Below, piece by piece: positions 45,865-57,970 of a stretch of 64,000 nucleotides of DNA (within the stretch, counting starts at the first letter, position 1; the number at the start of each line of letters is the position of its first letter). Below the pieces are notes generated by a model. The model searched no databases. It had not been told where the DNA came from and worked only from the letters and a program-made list of their open reading frames with translations. Source of the stretch: Turnera subulata (Eukaryota; Streptophyta; Magnoliopsida; Malpighiales; Passifloraceae); NCBI GenBank assembly GCA_028386065.3, contig JAKUCV010005542.1:24623-88622 (forward strand), in the 5' to 3' direction. Position numbers and translations under genes: made by a program.

Positions 45865-47337
45865 GCTCCTGCCCATTGCTCAAAACGACGCCATATTACC
45901 ACGATATGACGTCATTTTATGTCATGTGTCATAAGTGGATCCCACCCATTCTCACTGTTTGACCCGACTATCCACCTGATTTGGTTTAAGGGTTAAACCA
46001 AACAATTAGATGGGCTGAAACATAAGCTTAAAGTTCCGGTTAAGCCTTAACCCAATATTTTTTCCCCGTTACATTAAATAAAAACCCCAATGGCGATTAT
46101 TTTTTTTTTTTAACCAAAAACACGATGGCGATTAACCCACCCCAAAAGTTTGGACAAATCCATAAATAAACCCACCCATATTCATTAAGATTATCCCTAT
46201 CTTTTTCTCTATCTTAACCCTAATTTTGCACCCACATTTTTTTTCTCTACTCACACGAATTCCAAATCCCAAATCCTGAAGAAAAAACATGAATCGCTCA
46301 CACCTCCTTGCTCCTGCTATCATGTCTATTGTCCTCCCCCTTCTCTTTGTTTCTCTTTGCTTGTTGCTTGTAATGAGTATTTGTTTGTGATGAAGAATGT
46401 GGGGTTGTTGAGGTAGCGCTGCCGCAAGGGCTGTTGGTAAAAAGAAAGGAGGGGTTAGGAGTGGATGGCTATGAGGAGGGATTTGATGGTGGGGATTGTA
46501 GGGTTGTTAAGGTGGCGCAGGCAGGCGTTCGTGGTGGCAGGAGAAAAAAGGGGCTGGAGGGGTTGGCGAGACTGATGGTGGCGCAGGGAGGAGAGATTTG
46601 GTGGTGGGAATTGTTGGGTTTTTAAGGGAGTGGCGCTGTCGTTCATGGTGATAGGATGAAGAAGAAGTTGGAGTCTTGGAGGAGGAGGTGACGACGGTGG
46701 TGGGGGTGGAGAAGATGATAGAATGGACTTTTTTTTTTCTTTTTTCTTTTAAGTATAAAATTATATAGTACTAATTTGATTTGTTAATTATAATTATATA
46801 TATTTATTGTTTTTTTATAAGCCATCGACATCTAGATTTCCCGTTGTAATGATACATAGTGCATAAAAGGTACTGGAAATCAGGAATTATTTTCTATTGG
46901 GATTTATTTTTTAAAAAATAGGAAGCTATTAGAAATTCATGGCATTCAAAGTAAATTACACTTTATATTATTATCTCATTAAAAAAAGTTATTTTCTTAA
47001 GTATGTTTTTTTGATTTAATTCTAGTAGCCTGTTAGTTTTTTTTTTTTTTGAAAAAGCTTTATAATTTGGGAATTTTGACTAAAAAATCAAAGGAAAAAA
47101 TGGTATCCACAATATCAAATTATATGATGTGTCAAAAAAATTTCAACCGAATAGCGGGATGTTTCTAGCCATTTGATTTTTTGGTTGAACCATTTAAATC
47201 AAGTGGAAAGTCGGGTCAGGCGCTAGGAAATAGATGGGATCCACTTATGACACATGGACACAAAACAACGTCGTATCGTGGTGATACTACGCCGTTTTGA
47301 GCCACGGGCAGCAACCCAAAATTGAGCAGAAACCACG

Positions 47338-49124
47338 TGTCACGCCCCGTCCATATGTGACCGGCCAGGTGCTTTGTGCATCTTATAGTATGCCACAGAG
47401 CACCCAAAGGCCTTCATCAACGAAAATTAAACACACAACAACGAGCTTATAATACATATATCATGTACTACAGGGTGGGGCACTACTTGTGTCCTTGTGC
47501 CATTTATTTTCTTATACACAAAGTATATGTAGAACCAGTTCCGACCAAGTACCCATCATCTAACAAACGTGCCTCTCGAGCCTTCCCTCACCAAACTGAT
47601 TATCTCCTTGCCCTGATAGGGAGTGGAAAGAGAGGGGATAAGTCCACTGACTCAATAAGTAGGTGATCATATAAGTAATAGCAATGACACACACAAGGAG
47701 CAACAACACCCAATAGCTTCTCATCAAAGCACCGTGATCAGCCCACGGGTAAGCTATCGTGATGCTGTACAAAGCCTACCTGCATGGTCTAGTAGCTCTG
47801 CTAATAGTGTTACTCCTTAGCCAGCAGCCTACCTGCGTATCCGAATAGCTACTAGAACCACACACGGCGCCAATTACAACACCACCATCATCTCATATAA
47901 CCAAGCAGCCTAGGAGCACTGCAAGGTTCATCATCAATATCATCTTATGCCAATGCCATGCTGCAAATGTAATGCATGAAATGCACAGCCCGATTATCGG
48001 ACTCGTCAACAAGCCAAGGCATCATCATCTTATCATCAATATTGCACCATTGGTGCCATCAACAAGCATATTGGAGCCATTAACCAGCAAGCTAGCACCA
48101 TCAACCATCACATGCGTGACAACCAAACTTATATTAAATTAGGCCTCACTAGGCCCTTCACCTTCCTTTGGTGCACCTTGAGTCTTAGCACCTGCCACAC
48201 ATAAATAAACATCAACATATAGGATAACAACACAAACATAGAGTAGGAACTCACATAAGTTAGCCTACACACAAGCTGGCCAAGTTAGGCTAGTCAGTTA
48301 GCCATCTATCCCAACCAAGTACATCACTACAATCACTTAAGTACTTCTTAGACCTACAAGCCAACAGGTTGCTCTGTTCAGGCCAATTAAGCACTTAAGG
48401 GACCAATTGACCACCAGTAGGGGCAATTTTGCGCACCAGCACCAATTGGCCTCCTACGGGTCTATTGTGCCTCAATTTCACCAACCAACGTCCCCAATCA
48501 GATATACTATTCTTCCTTAGGTGAGCATCCAATAATAAGATCACATACTCCTCACAAAATCGAATTGGTGCACTGTCCAAGTCAACAGCACACCAAGCAA
48601 GCCAATTAATACCAAAACCCTTAAGAATTCCAACCCAAATCACTAACCCCTTTCTTTGTGTGCTGGCTGCTTGAGAGAACCTTAAGGATAGTTGAGTATT
48701 TCCTCTCCCTATACCTAAAACGATTTGGGCAGAAATGGGGCTTGAGGTGCTTGCTTGGGCAGATATGGCTCAAGGGAAGCAGGTGACTAAGTAGCCTCTT
48801 GCTGCCTCTTGCACCAGAATCTGCCACCTTGCCCAAACAGCTCTCCACCTCATGCTTATTTGCCACCACCAGCTTATATTCTCAACCAACAAGACTCAGC
48901 CACCACACACCATGATTAGTCCTTAACTATTCCTTAATCAGTTCTCCCCAAGCATACACTAATCGGTGATTAAGACGAATCACCCATTAATTAATCCACC
49001 ACTACCAGTTTCTGGCCAACTGAAGACAATGTCAAACCAACCGAAACCTACTAAGAACAACTTTCATTCCGACACCATTCCTCATCAAGTAAACATTTCA
49101 GCCATAATTTTACGGGTTATCACA
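47338..49124 (-). repeat. 3' LTR of the chromovirus (complete, 1787 bp)
   Basis: On the element's own strand it starts TGTGATAACCCG (at 49124) and ends CGGGGCGTGACA (at 47338). The part 48194-49124 is clearly homologous to the 5' LTR at 53868-54803. The distal part, 47338-48193, has no counterpart in the 5' LTR. Confidence 0.85.
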
Positions 49125-49137
49125 TCATCTCCTCCTT
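49125..49137 (-). other. Polypurine tract of the chromovirus
   Basis: Reads AAGGAGGAGATGA on the element strand, directly abutting the 3' LTR start TGTGATAAC. This is the expected primer site for plus-strand synthesis. Confidence 0.75.
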
Positions 49138-50206
49138 ATATTAAATTCGTCCTCAAATTTACCCGTAAATAAGTGTGGATACTTGTCCATCATTTCTTTC
49201 TCGGATTCCCAGGTAACCTCCCGTCCAGAGGGATCTTCCCATAACACTTTCAGAGAAGCGACCTCCTTATTACGGAGTTTGCGTACCTGCCTATCCGCTA
49301 TCTCAATTGGTTGAGCTTCATAAGTCAATTCCTCCCCCAACTGAATCTCTTGTGGTGCTAAAACATGCGAGGCATCCGGCAGATATTTCCTTAGCATCGA
49401 CACATGAAACACTGGGTGTATCTGCGATAAGCTCAGTGGTAACGCAAGACGATACGCCACTGGTCCGATCTTTTCAAGTATCTCAAATGGACCCAAATAT
49501 CGGGGATTTAATTTCCCCTTTCTTCCGGATCGTAGCACTCCTTTTGTGGGTGATACTTTAAGAAAAGCCATGTCTCCAACTGAAAATTTCAAGTCCCATC
49601 TTCTACTATCTGCATAGGACATTGCCTACTCTAGGCAGCAGCTAAATTTTCACGGGCCACCTTCACCTTTTCGGCTGTCAATTCCAGAACTTCAGGTCCT
49701 AGCAATTTTCTGACCCCAACTTCATCCCAGCAAACCGATGTCCTACATCTGCGACCGTACAACACTTCATATGGTGCCATACCAATACTAGACTGGTAGC
49801 TATTATTATAGGCAAATTCAACCAAAGACAAGTACTTATTCCAATTGTTCCCATAACTCAACACACAAGCTCGAAACAATTCTTCTAGAATTTGTATTAC
49901 CCGTTCACTTTGCCCATCAGTTTGCGGGTGAAAAGCAGTGCTCAAGTCGAGTTGTGTTCCCATAGCATCCTGGAGACTTCGCCAAAATCTTGATGTGAAC
50001 TGCAAACCTCGATCGGATACTATCGAAACAGGCACACCATGAAGCCTCACGATTTCATCAACGTAAATCTGTGCTAGCTTGGCAAAATTATAAGTAGTCT
50101 TCACTGGGAGGAAATGGGCAGATTTGGTCAATCTATCTACAATCACCCAAATGGAATCGAATCCACCTGTAGTCCGTGGCAACCCGCTAACAAAATCCAT
50201 GGTCAC
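49125..50206 (-). pseudogene. Chromovirus integrase core, C-terminal domain and chromodomain
   Basis: Frames at 50206-49631 and 49622-49125. The DDE core is intact at motif level: MDFVSGLP (first Asp), VSDRG (second Asp) and QTDGQSERVIQILEEL (catalytic Glu). A GPF/Y-like segment ([20 protein letters not shown]) is followed by a chromodomain ([18 protein letters not shown] onward). A stop codon near 49631 separates core and tail. Confidence 0.9.
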
Positions 50207-50959
50207 TCTTTCCCACTTCTATTTCAGAACTGACAAGGGTTGAAGTAACCCTGGTGGTTTTTGGTGCTCTCCCTTTACTTGTCGACATATCAAACATTTA
50301 GAGACATAATCAGCCACGTCCATCTTCATATTATTCCACCAGTAATGTGTTTTCAGATCACGATACATCTTGGTTGAACCTGGGTGCAGCATATATCAGG
50401 TCTGATGTGCTTCGTTCATTAGTCTATTGCGGAGATCTCTGATATCAGGTACATACATTCTTGTGCCATACCTGAGAATTCCTTCATCAGTAACAACAAA
50501 TCCAGCTTGTTCCCCTCGGTTCACTTTTTCCTTCCACCACTTAGTTTCTGCATCTTCATCTTGGGCCTTTGCTATTTCTCCATTTAGAATGGGGCGAACT
50601 TGGTAATGTGCTAATAATGCCCCCGATTCAGCTACTCCACATTGCAAGAATTGATCCATCAATTCATGCCAAGCCCCAACTGCAGGCCTTCTGATCACAC
50701 TGAAATGTGCCAAACTACCTACAGATTTCCGACTAAGTGCATCAGCTACGACATTAGCTTTACCAGGATGGTATTTGATGACACAGTCATAATCTTTCAA
50801 CAACTCAACCCATCTCCGTTGTCTCAAATTCAGATCCCGCTGCTCCATTATATACTTCAAGCTTTTATGGTCCGTATAAATTTCACAAGGCTCCCCATAT
50901 AAGTAATGCCTCCATATTTTCAAAGCAAACACTATGGCTGCCATTTCAAGATCGTGCAC
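50207..50959 (-). pseudogene. Chromovirus RNase H and integrase zinc-binding region
   Basis: The RNase H C-terminal part is seen ([38 protein letters not shown]). It is followed after a stop near 50396 by the integrase HHCC region and a further stop near 50221. The start of RNase H lies right of 50959, across another stop. Confidence 0.85.
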
Positions 50960-51143
50960 TGGGTAATTCTCCTATTTTTTCTTTAGTTTCCGGGATGCAT
51001 ACGCAATCACCCTTCCATCCTGCATTAAAACACATCCCAATCCAACTCTTGATGCATCACGCATCTTCCTTAGGCAATGCAAGTATTGGTGCTGTTGTTA
51101 GCCTATGCTTTAGCTCCTGGAAGCTAGCCTCAAAAGCATCTGT

Positions 51144-52720
51144 CTATACAAATAGTTTCTTCTTTTGAGTTAATCCACACAATGGTGCAGCAATTGAGGA
51201 GAAGCCTTCAACAAACCGTCGGTAATATCCTGCCAACCCGAGAAAACTCTGTACTTCTGTTACATTGGTCGGCTTTGGCCATTTCATGATTACCACCACT
51301 TTCTGCGGGTCTACCTCAATGCCCTCAGCCGATATAACATGACCTAAGTATGATACCTTTTCCAACCAGAATTCACACTTGGAGAATTTTGCAAATAATT
51401 TTTCCTCTTGTAAAATCTGCAACACAATTCTCAAGTGTTCTTCACGCTCCTCTTTGGTTTTTGAATAGACAAGCACATCATCAATAAACATAATCACGGA
51501 CTTGTCAAGGACTGCTTGAACATTCGGTTCATCAAGTCCATGAATGCTGCTAGTGCGTTGGTCAAACCAAACGGCATCACTAAAAATTCATAGTGCCCGT
51601 ACCGGGTTCAAAATGCTGTTATCCGCACATCTTCCTCTTTAATTCTCAACTGATGATAACCAGACCTCAAATCAATCTTTGAGAAGTACCTTGTTCCCTG
51701 CAACTGATCAAACAAGTCATCAATATGAGGCAATGGATACTTGTTTCGAATTGTCAGTTTGTTCAATTGCCGATAATCGACACACATTCTCATTGAGCCA
51801 TCCTTCTTTTTGACAAATAAAACCGGAGCTCCCCAAGGAGACACAGTAGGCTTGATAAATCCTTTATCTAACAAATCCTGCAGCTGAGTTTTTAACTCCC
51901 TCAATTCAGTAGGGGCCATCCGATAGGGTGTGATTGACACGGGTTCTGCCCTAGGCACAAGCTCTATGCCAAACTCCATCTCACGCTCAGGCGGTAATCC
52001 CGGTAGGTCATCAAGAAATACATCAAGAAATTCATTAACGATAGGAACTTGATTTATTGAAATTTTTGGCTCATCTACACTTTGCACCGACGCCAAATAT
52101 AAGCAATTTGTTTGTCGTGCCACCCGAGTTGCCTTCACTGCAGAGATTATCTGGGGTTGAGAAGAAACAAACTTTCCCTGAAAGATGAATTCTGCCTCCC
52201 TTGTAGGCTGAAACTTCACCCTTTTATTTGCACAATCCACCCGTGCACCATACCGAGACAACCAATCCATTCCCAAGATTACATCAAAATCCGTCATTGG
52301 CAACAACAACAAATCTATCGGCAAGTGTTGATCCATCACACAAATATCACTTCCCCGATACACTCTATCCACATAGACACGCTCATCAAGAGGCGTGTAC
52401 ACAGCCAACGGACGTCCAAGACTAACAGGAATTTCCTCAATGTACTTAGCAAAGTGAGAATTAACAAAGGAGTGCGTACACCCCGTATCAATTAAACACA
52501 ACGCATGGCACAAATTAACTTTCAGTATACCTATCACAACAGTGTTCGAGGTTTTTGCATCCTCTTGAGTTAAGAAAAACACACGAGCTTGACCCTGGCT
52601 CGGTTGGTAGTTATTGCCTCTACCAGCAACTCCCCGTCCTGCACTTCCCTTGCCTCGAAAAGAGGACTGGTTGTCATCCCGTTGTGGCCTAGGTGGTGGT
52701 GAGGCCATACTGAATGCCAT
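51144..52720 (-). pseudogene. Chromovirus aspartic protease and reverse transcriptase
   Basis: The protease site [12 protein letters not shown] and the DVILGMDWL segment are followed by reverse transcriptase motifs [33 protein letters not shown] and FIDDVLVYS. The frame is broken by a stop near 51608 and a frame shift near 51497, just before the catalytic FIDD box. Confidence 0.92.
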
Positions 52721-52744
52721 GGATGGTTGCCCAACAGAAAACTC

Positions 52745-53866
52745 CCGAGCTCTATGCCCGGTCTATCCACACGAGTAACATATCTTCTGCCCCACTGAAC
52801 AATCTCGCGATAGGTGACCGAACTGGCCACAAGCAAAGCACACCATGTTGGGTCTTACTTGCACATTCTGTGCACCCCTATTTTGGCTGACTACAGGTCT
52901 CATCGAGCTCCCACCGAAACTTGGAGCACTGTAACTTGGACTGCCCCTAAATCGAGCCTTAGATGAATTAACCTACAATCCTGTCTTCCCATGCCCTCGG
53001 AATTGGCTCGAACCAGCAGAGAAACTTTGTTGACTTTGAGTATTGTCTTGCCTTGTTCTCTTGGCACTTGCCTCAGCTCTTTCTGCTTGGGTTTTTACTT
53101 CAATTGCCCGAGCTTTTTCAACTGCTTCAGCATAGGAGCTGAATAGGATAGCCACTAAAGAGTTATATATGTAACCCTTCAGTCCACTAATGAACCTTTT
53201 GATCTTCCTCCGCTCATCTGGAATCATATGCAAGGCATACTTGGACAGATTTGTGAACTTGGACTCATACTCTCCCACCGTCAAGTCCCTTTGCCTTAAG
53301 AGTTCAAATTCTGCTGCCCTCTAATCCCGAGTACTCTCAGGTAGGAATCGCTGAACAAATGCGGCTCGGAACTCAGTCCAAGTCCACGGGGCAACATCAG
53401 GCATCCTCTCCCTCATTTTTGCATTGTACCAATTGTTAGCTTCATCCCCCCTTAACCGAAAAGCAGCAAGATCAACTGCTCGATGATTAGTGCATTCCAT
53501 TACTCGGCAACATTTCCACACATCATCAAGAAATTGTTGTGGATCTTCATTTTCAGCTCCAGAAAATGTTGAAGGGTCAAGTTTCACAAATGTCACCAAA
53601 GTTGATTCCCCGTTGTAATCTCGATGTACCAGGTCTTCTCTACTTTTTCAGTCTGCAGCAATCGCCTCAACCATAGTTTAAACTGCCCTGTTAACACCAT
53701 GTAAACCAGTCTTCAGTACCTCTAAAGGCATCTCTTGGGAAGCATCTGAATGCTCTGCTTCGCTGGGCAACTCATCACTAGCAACCCCCGGGACATAAGT
53801 CTCATCATCCACATCCTCGGCATCTTGAATGGATTGCACATCCTGGGAAACAACATCAGTGCACAC
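52745..53866 (-). pseudogene. Chromovirus gag (retrotransposon gag domain and zinc knuckles)
   Basis: The RETROTRANS_GAG domain is seen (PSTFSGAENEDPQQFLDDVW, FVQRFLPESTRD, then KFTNLSKYALHMIPDE), broken by an in-frame TAG near 53321. Near 52760-52850 it has a CCHC knuckle (CFACGQFGHLSRDC) and a second, damaged knuckle with an internal stop. The acidic N-terminal segment abuts the truncated 5' LTR directly, with no ATG and no leader. Confidence 0.85.
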
Positions 53867-53867
53867 C

Positions 53868-54803
53868 TGTCACACATAAATAAACATCAACATATAGGAT
53901 AACAACACAAACATCAAGTAGGAACTCAAATAAGTTAGCCTACACACAAGCTGGCCAAGTTAGGTTAGTCAGTTAACCATCTATCCCAACCAAGTACATC
54001 ACTACAATCACTTAAGTACTTCTTAGACCTACAAGCCAACAGGTTGCTCTGTTCATGCCAATTAAGCACTTGAGGGACCAATTGACCACTAGCAGGGGCA
54101 ATTTTGCGCACCAGGCGCACCAATTGGCCTCCTACGTGTCTATTGTGCCTCAATTTCACCAACCAACGCCCCCAATCAGATATACTATTCTTCCTTAGGT
54201 CAACATCCAATAATAAGATCACATACTCCTCACAGAATCGAATTGGTGCACTGTCCAAGTCAACAGCACACCAAGCAAGCCAATTAATACCAAAACCCTT
54301 AAGAATTCTAACCCAAATCACTTACCCCCTTCCTTTGTGTGCTGGCTGCTTGAGAGAACCTTGAGGATAGCTGAGTATTTCCTCTCCCTATGCCTAAAAC
54401 GATTTGGGCAGAAATGGGGCTTGAGGTGCTTGCTTGGGCAGATATGGCTCAAGGGAAGTAGGTGACTAAGCAGCCACTTGCTGCCTCTTGCACCAGAATC
54501 TGCCACCTTGCCCAAGCAGCTCTCCACCTCATGCTTATTTGCCACCACTAGCTTATGTTCTCAACCAACAAGACTCAGCCACCACACCCCATGATTAGTC
54601 CTTAACTAATCCTCAATCAGTTCTCCCCAAGTATACACTAATCGGTGATTAAGACTAATCTCCCATTAATTAATCCATTCGTACCAGTTTCTGGCCAACT
54701 GAAGCCAATGTCAAACCAACCGTAACCTACTAAGAACAACTTTCATCCCGACACCATTCCTCATCAAGTAAACATTTCAGCCATAATTATACGGGTTATC
54801 ACA
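53868..54803 (-). repeat. 5' LTR of the chromovirus (truncated, 936 bp)
   Basis: Homologous to 48194-49124 at high identity, with scattered substitutions and a few short indels. On the element strand it starts TGTGATAACCCG at 54803 but stops after TTATGTGTGACAG and passes straight into gag. It lacks the last ~850 bp of the LTR, the primer-binding site and the leader. Confidence 0.85.
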
Positions 54804-54869
54804 CCACGTCAGCATATGCCCCGCCCAAGACCCATGACTAGCCTGCCCACTAAAACTCCAGGTACATAA

Positions 54870-55447
54870 TGTTGGGAAAAACAGATAATTTTTCCTTCCC
54901 CTCTAGATCGTTTTCAAACAAAAAATAATAGAAAAATTTAAAAAGAATAACGACACAAAGATTTAACGTGGGAAACTCCCAAATTAGAGAAAAACCATGG
55001 GCCACCGGAAAAATATTCATTATATGGAAATTTTTACACCATACAATACACAATATTTCTCCTGACACCCTCCAGTTCCTACAATATTATTCTAGGAGAG
55101 ATCTAAGAGAATTAACTCTAAACTCCTCAAAACAATAAAAGAAAGGAACTACAATTTTGTGTCTACCCTCTCTGCATTTTTGCACAACAAAAATGGGATA
55201 ATAGATACAACACATTTCAAGCGTATTTATAGAACAAATGAAACGTGTATCAGCTGTGCACAGGTTGTCCAAACCGTGTGCAAAACACAGCCACCATCAA
55301 GTTGCATTTTTGACAAAACCAATTCCAAATTTACGGCTGCCAACCTTGCCAACTTCCTTTGGTCAATATGTGCTTGCTGTCCAACTTGCCTACCCTTGCC
55401 TAACTCTCATTATTTTATTTGACAAAGAATTTGGTTCAAACCCAACA
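54870..55447. mobile_element. Solo LTR, 578 bp
   Basis: Begins TGTTGGGAAAAAC and ends AAACCCAACA, with TG...CA and short inverted ends (TGTTGGG/CCCAACA). It is flanked by a perfect 5-bp target duplication CATAA (54865-54869 and 55448-55452). It contains no coding sequence. It lies in the right inverted repeat of the MULE. Its superfamily cannot be read from the LTR alone; Copia is a guess. Confidence 0.85.
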
Positions 55448-55531
55448 CATAAATGTCTCGAGAAAAATTATAGGTAAACGATTGACCCAAGAAAGTTGGA
55501 TAACAACTATACCAAAAACCCTAATTTCTTC

Positions 55532-56047
55532 CTTCTTTATCATATCAAGTCTTTTTTTTTTTCTTGATCGAATATCATTTCAAGTCTTAGACAAAAGGAA
55601 GCCTGGTAAATGGACTTGCCAACTTATTCTGAAAATGAGATATGTATTCATATACAAAAACACAAAGATGCATGTTACTTATTGGGCCTCCTATATGAAA
55701 TGAAGCATCCAGTTTAAGTTTTGATTGCGACAGCTAGGTGTTTGTTTTTTTTTTCTTTTATATTAAATGATTCATCATGTTTTGTGCCAATAAGTTGAGC
55801 AGCTAACTATAATTTCTTATGCTAAAAAACTATGCTAAAAAAATGCTAGTGGTGGCGTGGGGCACTTAGGATGAAAAAAAAAAATGCTAAAAAACTATGA
55901 AATAGTTTCCCAATTACAACTTACGGGTTGTACATATTTGATGTTTGGGTAATTGACGAAGGTTAAGAAGAATTGTTAGTAGTTAGCTAGCATGACAAAA
56001 ACAATTAAAACAACAGCGTTCAGCTAAATCTTTATCCCTTCATGAAG
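55532..56047. other. Intergenic region between MULE and LINE; upstream unit of NPF copy 2
   Basis: About 515 bp. From about 55905 it matches the upstream region of NPF copy 1 (near 42003) and the third unit (near 62641), for example in the ACAACTTACGGGTTGTACAT-like block. There is no coding frame. Confidence 0.55.
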
Positions 56048-56063
56048 AAGGTTTCTTGTTGGT

Positions 56064-57162
56064 AGAAGTCTCTGGAGTGTGCCTACTCCATCAAGTTGTT
56101 CTTGGAGCATCAGAAAGATATTTAATCTAAGATCCAAGTTTTCTGCTGCAATTAGACACTCAATTGGTAATGGTGAGCAGACATTTGTTTGGTGAGACAA
56201 TTGGCACCCACAAGGCTCTCTTCGTGCTTTAATTCCTTCAGCTCATATTCCTAGAACAAAGATTCCACTCCATGCTACTGTAAGTATACTGATTTCTGGG
56301 CAGTCTTGGCAATGGCCTGTGAGTCGTTTGTCTATTATTAGCACACTTCAATCTGAAGCAGCCAGTGCTATAATTCCTTCCTCCAATCCGGATCAAATCA
56401 TCTGGAATTTAACCTCCTTTGGGAAATTTTCTGTTAAAAGTGCCTGGCAGTACATTCGGATTCAAAAACCTAGGGTTGCTTGGTTTAAACTACTATGGTC
56501 TGCTGGTCATATTCCTAAGCATAGCTTCATTTCTTGGCTTGCCATTCTAGACAGACTTTCTACTCGGAAAAGGTTGCAAACATGGGGAATATTAACTGTG
56601 CTAGTTGCCTATTATGTTCCCAAGCTGAAGAGACTCGAAATCATCTATTCTTTGAATGCAATTTCTCAGCTACAGTATGGTCTTGGATGCTCTTTTTATG
56701 TAATGAAGTGAGGACTATCAATTCTTGGGATGTTGAGTTCCTATGGGCAAAACAGAATCTGCAGAAGAAAACTATAAAATCTCTGTTATTGCGGCTTGCC
56801 TGGTGTGCCTCCATTTATCACTTATGGAGAGAGCGCAATTCAAGGTATCATAGTCATTGTTCTCGGCCAGCTGAGGATATAATTGCAGACATATGTTCCG
56901 ATCTGAAGTTGAGATTCTGTAGCTTATCTAATATGAAATCTCGTACCCTTTCTTTAGACATGCAACAAGCATGCTCCTTTTGGGGCATTAGGTTCTTACC
57001 CTCTATTAGGGATTAGCTGTTTACGCTCAGTTTGTATTGATTGTTTGTTAAGCTTTGCTTACAAATTGTAAAGTTTGTGTTTCAACAGTGTACTCAATTG
57101 TTAGGGTCTCCCCAACCAAGTTTATGCAATGAGAAACTTCAATTTGATTCTCAAAAAAAAAA
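56064..57162 (+). mobile_element. 5'-truncated LINE (non-LTR retrotransposon) with 16-bp target duplication
   Basis: Flanked by identical direct repeats AAGGTTTCTTGTTGGT (56048-56063 and 57163-57178), and ends in a poly-A run after TTTGATTCTC. The coding remnant is the C-terminal end of the LINE polyprotein. It carries the plant reverse-transcriptase-associated zinc-binding domain (FSVKSAWQYIR, WFKLLWSAGHIPKHSFISWL, CASCLLCSQAEETRNHLFF, CNFSATVW) and the conserved tail with LRLAWCASIYHLWRERNSR. A frameshift near 56600 moves the frame, so it is dead. The 5' truncation and target duplication are typical of LINE insertion. Confidence 0.92.
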
Positions 57163-57178
57163 AAGGTTTCTTGTTGGT

Positions 57179-57861
57179 TGATGTTCGATCTCAACTACCA
57201 ACAATTAACGGCCCATATGATTTCCCAATTTCACCCAGATAATTATAATCTCTTAGAATTTGGCATTTTATCATTAAATTCCTTTCCTTTGTGTAAAATA
57301 AGACAACTGCTTAGCATCAAAAAGAAAAAAAATAGAATAAAAAAAGAAGATAACCGCAAAAGGCATAGCATAGGAATTCGCATATGCACATGGAGTATAG
57401 CTCTTCAGAAACCAAAAAGGGACATTATATCTTGCGCCTTATTACACCCTCTATAGTGTGCAATTTATATAATCATTTTTTTTGGTCGAAGTCGAAGCAA
57501 TTTATATAATCTTAAATCTTAACTATCCTGTTATATAAATGGCTGCCCAAAAAGATTATCAATTCAGAGGAGACATAAAATTAAATCAATTGTTTGCTAT
57601 TACTATTGTTATTTTTTGTTGTGTGTTGTTACACATATTCTGGCTTGCATGCGTGTGTCAGTGTTTTTCTCGTGTGTGTATTACATTTTTAATTAACTAG
57701 TTAGTGACCCATTCCTTAAAGAACCAACGAGTGCATATGGCTTCTGCTAAAAGGAGAGCCTGTTTCTCCTGAACAATAATTCTTATATGAAGTCAAAGAA
57801 TCTTTTCCATAGTATAATGTTTTCAAGGACACCTTGATTAATGTAAAGAGGGGTTCCAAGC
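57179..57861. other. Promoter-proximal region of NPF copy 2
   Basis: About 680 bp. The part after about 57690 resembles the region just upstream of NPF copy 1, including a shared TCCTCCCTGATC-AGTCCTCT block. There is no gene. Confidence 0.5.
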
Positions 57862-57873
57862 ATATATATAAAA
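57862..57873 (+). promoter_or_regulatory. TATA box of NPF copy 2
   Basis: ATATATATAAAA, about 100 bp upstream of the ATG at 57971; a near-consensus TATA sequence. Confidence 0.55.
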
Positions 57874-57970
57874 TATACATGTCCTCCTCCCTGATCAAGT
57901 CCTCTGATCCTCTCTTTCCCTACTTAATTTTGTTCATCAAAACCATAAACAGAAAATTACAGGAAAGAAA

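Larger units (their letters stand above)
47338..54803 (-). mobile_element. Ty3/gypsy chromovirus (Tekay-like), decayed, 7.5 kb
   Basis: Outer ends are TGTCACGCCCCG at 47338 and GGGTTATCACA ending at 54803, with a perfect 5-bp target duplication CCACG (47333-47337 and 54804-54808). The element reads right to left: 5' LTR, gag, protease, reverse transcriptase, RNase H, integrase, chromodomain, polypurine tract, 3' LTR. The integrase followed by a chromodomain places it among chromoviruses. Several in-frame stops and frame changes show that it is inactive. It is inserted in the right inverted repeat of the MULE. Confidence 0.92.
45460..55521. mobile_element. MULE (Mutator-like) element with ~300-bp inverted termini, disrupted by three later insertions
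   Basis: Outer ends are GGGTTTTTGGTTCAGTTGG at 45460 and the inverted match ending CCAAAAACCC at 55521. They are flanked by a perfect 10-bp target duplication TAATTTCTTC (45450-45459 and 55522-55531), as expected of Mutator-like elements. The left inverted repeat runs to about 46010, excluding a MITE. The right one is in three pieces: about 47165-47337, 54809-54869 and 55453-55521. With inserted elements removed, the MULE is about 1.76 kb. Its interior (about 46010-47165) has a Gly/Val-coding GC-rich patch near 46390-46690 and no transposase, so it is non-autonomous. Confidence 0.85.

Noticed and set aside
46434..46646. Gly-rich open frame inside the MULE
   Set aside because: Low-complexity translation of GGTGG-type repeats on one strand, with an equally open antisense. 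Not a transposase and no recognised captured gene.
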